This document shows positions 59,628 to 64,000 of a stretch of 64,000 nucleotides of DNA, in pieces (within the stretch, counting starts at the first letter, position 1; every line of letters starts with the position of its first letter). A program made the translations under genes and the position numbers. This DNA is from Methylacidiphilum caldifontis (GTDB lineage Bacteria; Verrucomicrobiota; Verrucomicrobiia; Methylacidiphilales; Methylacidiphilaceae), in the NCBI RefSeq assembly GCF_017310505.1, contig NZ_CP065957.1, forward strand, positions 806,001 to 870,000. The letters are read 5' to 3'. The notes under the pieces are model-generated. The model was not told the DNA's origin and did not search any database. It saw nothing but the letters and a program-made list of their open reading frames with translations.

Positions 59628-60922
59628 CTTGTCGCCCTCCATAGCTGAATTGCATCTTGAAAAATGCCCGTAAGAGATCTTTTTTTCAGTATGTTTTTAA
59701 AGGTCTCCCTTTCCTTGGTTTTTTTGTCTGTGCCATCTACCTTGAGCAAAGAAAAGAAAGAAGAGTTTACAATCTGGGGATAAGTCGTTAGGAAATGGGT
59801 ATTTGTCCTAAAAACGGAATGAAATTTCCTATACTTCCTAAGATCTTTAAGAACAAAACTGTTCTCCAATTTATCCCTATAAAGAGAGAGTTGCTCTTTG
59901 TTGAATGCTCCTCCCCTCTTTTTGATTTCAATCACGGTTTGAGCAGCAAGCATCCCCGTTTCCATGGCCAAGTTTGATCCTTCTCTATGAATGGAGTTGA
60001 CAAACATGGCCGCATCCCCAACAACCATCCATCCCTCACCATAAATCTGAGGAATGCCATGATATCCACCTTCTGGGATCAAATGGGCAGCATATTCTTT
60101 CGTTTCCCCTCCTGAAATAAGAGGCTTTATCGCCGGATGATTTTTCAAGGACTCAAGGAACTCAAAAGGAGGTATATTCTTTTTTTTCAAATCGGCTAAA
60201 AGACAACCCATCCCAATAGAAACGGATTCTTTGTTGGTATAAAGAAAAGCTGTTCCAAGCATGCCCTGAGTAATCGTACCCACGATTTCAATGGCTACTC
60301 CCTGGTTATCAACAACTCCGAAACGGTTTTCCAATGTTTCCTGTGCAATAAAGACTGTTTCTTTTACTCCTAAAGCCACTTCATGAGGAAGAATATCTCT
60401 TCTGAATCCCGCTTTTCGTGCCAAAAGCGAATTGACCCCATCAGCCAGAATGACTACGTCGGCGTAAAGATCCCCTTCTTCCCTGTCGGTTCTAACCCCA
60501 ATAACTCTATTATTTTCTTTGATCAAATCGGTTACTGTCGTTTCACAAATCAACAAAACACCCGCTTCTTGTGCTTTTTTAGAAAACCACCTATCGAACT
60601 GGGCACGCAATATGGTATACCGATCGGCCGTCTGCCAGTTTAACGAGTTGGCTCTATGAGTAGTTCCTACATAAGAGTCGCCATCCACAATCCAAATTCG
60701 CTGCTCAGCTACAAACCGCTCAAGAGGAGCATCTTTACGAAAATCAGGAATCATTTTTTCTAGCGAATGAGCATATAAAACAGCACCCTGGACATTCTTG
60801 GAACCCGGATATTCTCCACGCTCCAACTGTATGACATTAAGTCCAGCTTTTGCCAGGGTGTAAGCCGCTGCCGTCCCTCCAGGCCCGGCACCGACAACAA
60901 TGCAATCAAATTTTTCTTTCAT
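59624..60922 (-). CDS. fixC: FixC, ETF-quinone oxidoreductase-like flavoprotein
   Basis: A 432-residue FAD protein homologous to ETF:quinone oxidoreductase. The FAD loop is CIVVGAGPGGTAAAYTLAKAG with LERGEYPGSKNVQG after it, and WMVVGDAAMFVNSIHREGSN binds the flavin further on. It receives electrons from FixAB in the complex that drives low-potential reductant to nitrogenase. It overlaps fixB by 4 bases and fixX by 3. Confidence 0.94.
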   Translation of the reverse strand: MKEKFDCIVVGAGPGGTAAAYTLAKAGLNVIQLERGEYPGSKNVQGAVLYAHSLEKMIPDFRKDAPLERFVAEQRIWIVDGDSYVGTTHRANSLNWQTADRYTILRAQFDRWFSKKAQEAGVLLICETTVTDLIKENNRVIGVRTDREEGDLYADVVILADGVNSLLARKAGFRRDILPHEVALGVKETVFIAQETLENRFGVVDNQGVAIEIVGTITQGMLGTAFLYTNKESVSIGMGCLLADLKKKNIPPFEFLESLKNHPAIKPLISGGETKEYAAHLIPEGGYHGIPQIYGEGWMVVGDAAMFVNSIHREGSNLAMETGMLAAQTVIEIKKRGGAFNKEQLSLYRDKLENSFVLKDLRKYRKFHSVFRTNTHFLTTYPQIVNSSFFSLLKVDGTDKKTKERETFKNILKKRSLTGIFQDAIQLWRATR

Positions 60923-62043
60923 TTGAGCTCAATTTCAAACGGTTTATCTTTAGCGTGTAGCTCGGTTTTTGTAGATTGCCTTTTCTTGAGTACTCGGATC
61001 AAAGCGGGAATAATTTCAAGAAAATCTCCAACAATACCGATGTCCGCATAATCAAAAATCGGGGCGTTGGGATCACTATTAATGGCCACAATCATACCCG
61101 CTTTCTCGATTCCTACCCTATGCTGGATCGCCCCCGATATCCCCACAGCAATATAGATTTTAGGCCTTATTGTTTTGCCCGTCTGTCCTATTTGTCTTTC
61201 CGCTTCTAGCCAGCCAGCCTGGACCACAGGTCGGGTTCCTCCTACTTCCCCACCTAAAAGATCGGCAAGCTCTCTTAAAAGAGCAAAATGACCCGGTTGT
61301 TTTAGCCCTCTTCCTCCCCCCACTACGACTTCTGCTGTAGAGAGTTTTTCGGCCGTCTTATAAGGCTCAGGGATAAAGCTCAATACCTTGGTAAGTATCT
61401 TCTCTTCATCAATCTGCATCTGTTCACGGATAACTATCCCTTTTCTACCCGGCTCGGCAGTGGGGATGGGCAATACCCCGGGCCTTGCCGTTGCCATCTG
61501 GGGTCTATAATTTAAGGTCAATATCGTACAAAGAAGGCTTCCTCCAAAAGTGGGCCGCGTTGCTTCTAAACTACGGCTTTCCACATCGATGGACAGTTCA
61601 GTGCAGTCAGCGGTTAGTCCTGTTTCGAGAAGGGTTGCTACACTACTGGCAAGATCCCGACTCAAGGCGGTCGCTCCGAGCAAAAGAATTTCAGGTTTAT
61701 ATTTCCTTACCAAGTTGACCAAGCAATCGGTATAGGGATCACTCCTGTAATCGCAAAGAGCGGGATCTACTACCTGGTAGACTTTGTCAGCCCCATAACT
61801 CAAAGCTTCTGCCGTTATCTTTTCAACCTTTTCTTGGCTCTCCCCAAAAACGACCGCCGCAACTTCAACTTCCAAGGTTGTTGCCAAATATCGAGCTCTT
61901 CCCAACAACTCCCAACTTACAGGATGAGCTATCCCCTCTTCTTGCTCTATAAATACCCATATCCCCCTGTACTCAGCGAGTTTTGGGTCTAACGCAATCT
62001 TTTTTCTTTTTGACGATTTTGTTTTCTCTGCTCCTTCAGCCAT
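60919..62043 (-). CDS. fixB: FixB, electron-transfer flavoprotein alpha-type subunit
   Basis: A 374-residue ETF alpha homologue. The N-terminal domain has IWVFIEQEEGIAHPVSWELL and LLGATALSRDLASSVATLLE; the FAD-binding C-terminal part has VVVGGGRGLKQPGHF, VQAGWLEAERQIGQTGKTIR and AVGISGAIQHRVGIEKAGMI. It forms the bifurcating flavoprotein with FixA. Start ATG 62041-62043 follows AGGAG at 10 bases; an upstream GTG is less likely. Confidence 0.94.
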   Translation of the reverse strand: MAEGAEKTKSSKRKKIALDPKLAEYRGIWVFIEQEEGIAHPVSWELLGRARYLATTLEVEVAAVVFGESQEKVEKITAEALSYGADKVYQVVDPALCDYRSDPYTDCLVNLVRKYKPEILLLGATALSRDLASSVATLLETGLTADCTELSIDVESRSLEATRPTFGGSLLCTILTLNYRPQMATARPGVLPIPTAEPGRKGIVIREQMQIDEEKILTKVLSFIPEPYKTAEKLSTAEVVVGGGRGLKQPGHFALLRELADLLGGEVGGTRPVVQAGWLEAERQIGQTGKTIRPKIYIAVGISGAIQHRVGIEKAGMIVAINSDPNAPIFDYADIGIVGDFLEIIPALIRVLKKRQSTKTELHAKDKPFEIELK

Positions 62044-62081
62044 AGTGAATCTTTCTCCTTTTTGCTCAGCAAACAGAATGC

Positions 62082-62909
62082 TCAAACCCACTTTTTTTCC
62101 ATTTCTGGATATTTTTCTAAAATTTTTTCTACTAAAAGAGTGCAGGTTTCTTCTGGATTTCTACCCTCTAATTTTTCTGCTGGGCCTCTAGAATTTTGTG
62201 GGGCAAACACTTTGCCCACAACCGTTGGAGATCCTTTAAGACCAATTTTTGAAAGCTCTTCTATACCAGCTTCCAAACGGTTCCATATTTTTACAGGTGC
62301 CCTCGCAGCCCTAATCATATGAGGTAGGGAAGCATAACGAATGGTTTTTTTGCCTTCGAGCACGGTAATCAGGCAGGGAAGCTTTGAAGCCACAACCTGG
62401 ATGCCTCTCTCACTTTTTCGATGAACCATAACCGTCTTTTTGTTAAAATCGACATGGCTGATTTCTTGGACGTAGGTAAGTAGCTGGAAACCAAGACGTC
62501 GCGCAACACCGGGTCCCACTTGTCCCGTATCCCCATCAATAGTTTGTTTCCCTGTAAAAACGATGTCTATCTTCCTATAAGAGTCGATCTTTCTAAGTGC
62601 TGCGGCCAGTGCGTAGGATGTAGCAAGGGTATCAGAGCCAGCGAATGCCCTATCCGATAAAAGAATAGCCTCATCCACTCCATAAGAAAGGGCTTTTCTC
62701 AAGGCATTTTCTGCTTGCAGAGGACCCATGGAAAGAACAGTTAAGAATGCTCCATATTTATCCTTAAGCTGCAAAGCCTCTTCTAGAGCATATAAATCAT
62801 AGGGGTTTAAAATAGCGGGAACTCCTTGACGCATGATAGTCCCTGTTTGGGGATGCACCCGGATCTGGCTTGAATCGGGCACTTGTTTTACCAAAATAAC
62901 AGCATGCAT
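62082..62909 (-). CDS. fixA: FixA, electron-transfer flavoprotein beta-type subunit
   Basis: A 275-residue ETF beta homologue: MHAVILVKQVPDSSQIRVHP, NPYDLYALEEALQLKDKYG, VDEAILLSDRAFAGSDTLAT and FTGKQTIDGDTGQVGPGVARR (cited in part: GKQTIDGDTGQVGPGVARR). It pairs with FixB, takes electrons from NADH and splits them between quinone and ferredoxin/flavodoxin. Ten bases downstream of nifW, which makes it part of the same nitrogen-fixation transcript. Confidence 0.94.
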   Translation of the reverse strand: MHAVILVKQVPDSSQIRVHPQTGTIMRQGVPAILNPYDLYALEEALQLKDKYGAFLTVLSMGPLQAENALRKALSYGVDEAILLSDRAFAGSDTLATSYALAAALRKIDSYRKIDIVFTGKQTIDGDTGQVGPGVARRLGFQLLTYVQEISHVDFNKKTVMVHRKSERGIQVVASKLPCLITVLEGKKTIRYASLPHMIRAARAPVKIWNRLEAGIEELSKIGLKGSPTVVGKVFAPQNSRGPAEKLEGRNPEETCTLLVEKILEKYPEMEKKWV

Positions 62910-62918
62910 AATTTAATT

Positions 62919-63287
62919 TTAAACTTTTTTTCTTTTCAGTTTTGAGCTGCCAATCAAGGAATCCAAAGAGACGAACTGCACCCCTTTGCTTGGGGCAGCA
63001 GGTTGCTCTTGCTCTTTAAAAACTTTAAAAACCTTTTCCTCCTGGGCTGTAGAATGGATAAAGTCTTCGTAGGCTTTTGCAAGCAAGGAGCCGTAATATT
63101 GCTTGAGTTGTTCTTCGGTTTTGCTTTTTAGATCCATGGTTCCTGCCGCAATATAATCGTGGAATCTCTGGAGGATATGAAGCCTATACACCCTCAGGAC
63201 TTTCATATCGAAGGGAATCTCCAGCAACCTGAAGAAATCTTCAGCAGCCTCGAGCTTTTCCATCCGTTTTAAAAAAGAATCAGCCAT
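62919..63287 (-). CDS. nifW: Nitrogenase-stabilising protein NifW
   Basis: A 122-residue NifW. The diagnostic block is KRMEKLEAAEDFFRLLEIPF followed by VLRVYRLHILQRFHDYIA, as in NifW of other diazotrophs, where it protects the MoFe protein from oxygen. The C-terminal tail is longer and more basic than usual (SLDSLIGSSKLKRKKV). It is the first gene of nifW-fixA-B-C-X and carries a sigma-54 and NifA-type promoter upstream. The start is ATG 63285-63287. Confidence 0.93.
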   Translation of the reverse strand: MADSFLKRMEKLEAAEDFFRLLEIPFDMKVLRVYRLHILQRFHDYIAAGTMDLKSKTEEQLKQYYGSLLAKAYEDFIHSTAQEEKVFKVFKEQEQPAAPSKGVQFVSLDSLIGSSKLKRKKV

Positions 63288-63301
63288 AGCTCTTTTATTT
63301 T

Positions 63302-63317
63302 AGCAGATTGCATGCCA
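63302..63317 (-). promoter_or_regulatory. Sigma-54 (-24/-12) promoter of nifW-fixABCX
   Basis: On the minus strand the sequence TTGGCATGCAATCTGCTA contains GG and GC exactly 10 bases apart, as required for the -24 and -12 elements (consensus TGGCAC-N5-TTGC; here TGGCATGCAATCTGCT). It lies 14 bases before the nifW ATG, so the leader would be very short; this leaves some doubt. Confidence 0.55.
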
Positions 63318-63396
63318 AGCCTTTTATTTTTTAACGTCTAAGCTGGACAAACTCTGAAATAGCTGTAAGCAAGAAATCCAGTTATTTTGAACTTTC

Positions 63397-63412
63397 TGTT
63401 ATTTTTCCTACA
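63397..63412. promoter_or_regulatory. NifA-type upstream activator site TGT-N10-ACA
   Basis: TGTTATTTTTCCTACA fits the NifA upstream activator pattern exactly and lies about 85-95 bases before the sigma-54 element, within the normal range. Such a site alone is expected by chance about once in 4 kb; its place beside a sigma-54 promoter and nif genes makes it credible. Confidence 0.5.
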
Positions 63413-63445
63413 TTGTCGGGTTTTCCTCAATAGCCAGCTGTCATT

Positions 63446-64000
63446 TTATAAAGAGGAAGCAGGGCTAAAACTAAGAAACTTTTGGACAAAGTCTTCCAGG
63501 GATATGTCCAGCTGCTTAATATTCAGCTCAGAAAGGAAACGGGCTTCATTTTTTGTAAGGGGACTTGAAATAACAGCCCAATGGGAAGAGGATGATCGCT
63601 TGGTGATCTGTCTTGCCCAAGTCCTTTCAATTTGACTCTGGAAACGGCAACCGAGGAAAAGAAACTGTTTTGCTTTCCTTAATTCCTTTATAAGATCAGG
63701 TATAGGAGTCTGGATATCGATTTCGGTCAACACCTCAACATAATCCGAATCGGATATGATAAAATTTTTTTGGGGTTTGACTGAACCCAATGGTTTATAG
63801 AGGACCGTATTCCAGCTATACGCCTCGCTAATTTCTACCTCTTTATCCTCGGCATTGTAAGCTTTTACCCAACTACCAGGATATTCCGCCTGACTTACAC
63901 CTTGAATCTGTCCCCAAGACGGCCTTTCTTTCAAAGCTAAACTCAGTGAGCCATCATACCAAACATCCACAACAAGAGGGAGCCGTGGAATTCGAGCTAT
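63446..64000 (-). CDS. SIR2-like domain protein (5' end beyond window)
   Basis: The C-terminal 184 residues of a longer protein: the frame is open through base 64000, and the GTG at 63968-63970 is probably internal (preceded by ARIPRLPLVVDVWYD-like sequence). The block LIKELRKAKQFLFLGCRFQS and SPLTKNEARFLSELNIKQLD is typical of the SIR2-like fold found in many bacterial proteins. It sits just upstream of nifW with the same orientation and 158 bases of gap, so it could be a nif-linked gene. The function is unknown. Confidence 0.72.
   Translation of the reverse strand: MARIPRLPLVVDVWYDGSLSLALKERPSWGQIQGVSQAEYPGSWVKAYNAEDKEVEISEAYSWNTVLYKPLGSVKPQKNFIISDSDYVEVLTEIDIQTPIPDLIKELRKAKQFLFLGCRFQSQIERTWARQITKRSSSSHWAVISSPLTKNEARFLSELNIKQLDISLEDFVQKFLSFSPASSL

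Noticed and set aside
1-64000. CRISPR array, prophage or rRNA genes
   Set aside because: No regularly spaced direct repeats, phage structural genes or rRNA sequence could be seen.

Overview
The window reads as chromosome of an AT-rich, Gram-negative bacterium of the PVC group, most probably a verrucomicrobial methanotroph of the Methylacidiphilum type. This is inferred from low GC, a nitrogen-fixation block (nifW-fixABCX), a hydrogenase-related Ehr complex, alternative complex III parts, and Planctomycetes/Verrucomicrobia-style surface-protein motifs. The assignment is from gene content and memory, not from a search. Nearly all of the sequence is chromosomal genes. The one clear foreign piece is a GC-rich IS200/IS605-type tnpB element at about 34.74-36.11 kb.

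Layout. 1-2.0 kb: glgX, cut by the left edge. 2.2-8.0 kb: a four-gene operon (circularly permuted ATP-grasp, alpha-E protein, a second ATP-grasp fused to alpha-E, transglutaminase), a predicted peptide-synthesis/tagging system. 8.2-19.8 kb: the most interesting region. Three small peptide genes, two sharing an N-terminal LESR-x-LFAAAA-x-PHHL motif, are followed on the same strand by an HPr-kinase-like gene (frameshifted at a 9-base homopolymer), a radical SAM/SPASM protein, a PqqD-like carrier, a GAF-HlyD fusion, a periplasmic adaptor, a TolC-like channel and a PqqD-M50 protease-HlyD fusion. A nucleotidyltransferase gene points the other way. I read this as a peptide modification, maturation and export system that matches no described RiPP class I know. 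20.3-23.4 kb: methyltransferase and double-domain glycosyltransferase. 23.8-30.9 kb: a six-gene Ehr complex whose large subunit lacks the Ni-binding cysteines. 31.3-34.7 kb: gamma-Glu amidotransferase, ene-reductase, cation/proton antiporter. 34.7-36.1 kb: tnpB element.

36.5-44.9 kb: L-2-hydroxyglutarate oxidase, then a CDP-sugar/surface-polysaccharide cluster (rfbF, epimerases, GT2-GT4 fusion, methyltransferase). 45.0 kb: tRNA-Lys(CTT). 45.2-48.3 kb: rhodanese-like lipoprotein, YjbQ, ruvC-ruvA-ruvB. 48.5-51.8 kb: an acidic orphan protein, an MFS transporter, an IscA-type protein and a 5'-3' exonuclease. 52.0-54.1 kb: a lone ActC-ActD fusion of alternative complex III. 54.1-59.1 kb: small hypotheticals, UDP-glucuronate epimerase-like, UbiD-like decarboxylase and a SYLF protein. 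59.3-64 kb: fixX-fixC-fixB-fixA-nifW read leftward from a region holding a sigma-54 -24/-12 match and a NifA-type TGT-N10-ACA site, then a SIR2-like gene cut by the right edge.

How the parts work together. The fix operon would bifurcate electrons toward nitrogenase. Ehr and ActCD are membrane energy-conversion parts whose partners lie elsewhere or are lost. The 8-20 kb block couples peptide precursors, tailoring enzymes and a TolC-linked export route, and is followed on the same strand by the ATP-grasp/transglutaminase operon, so the two may act in one envelope-peptide pathway.
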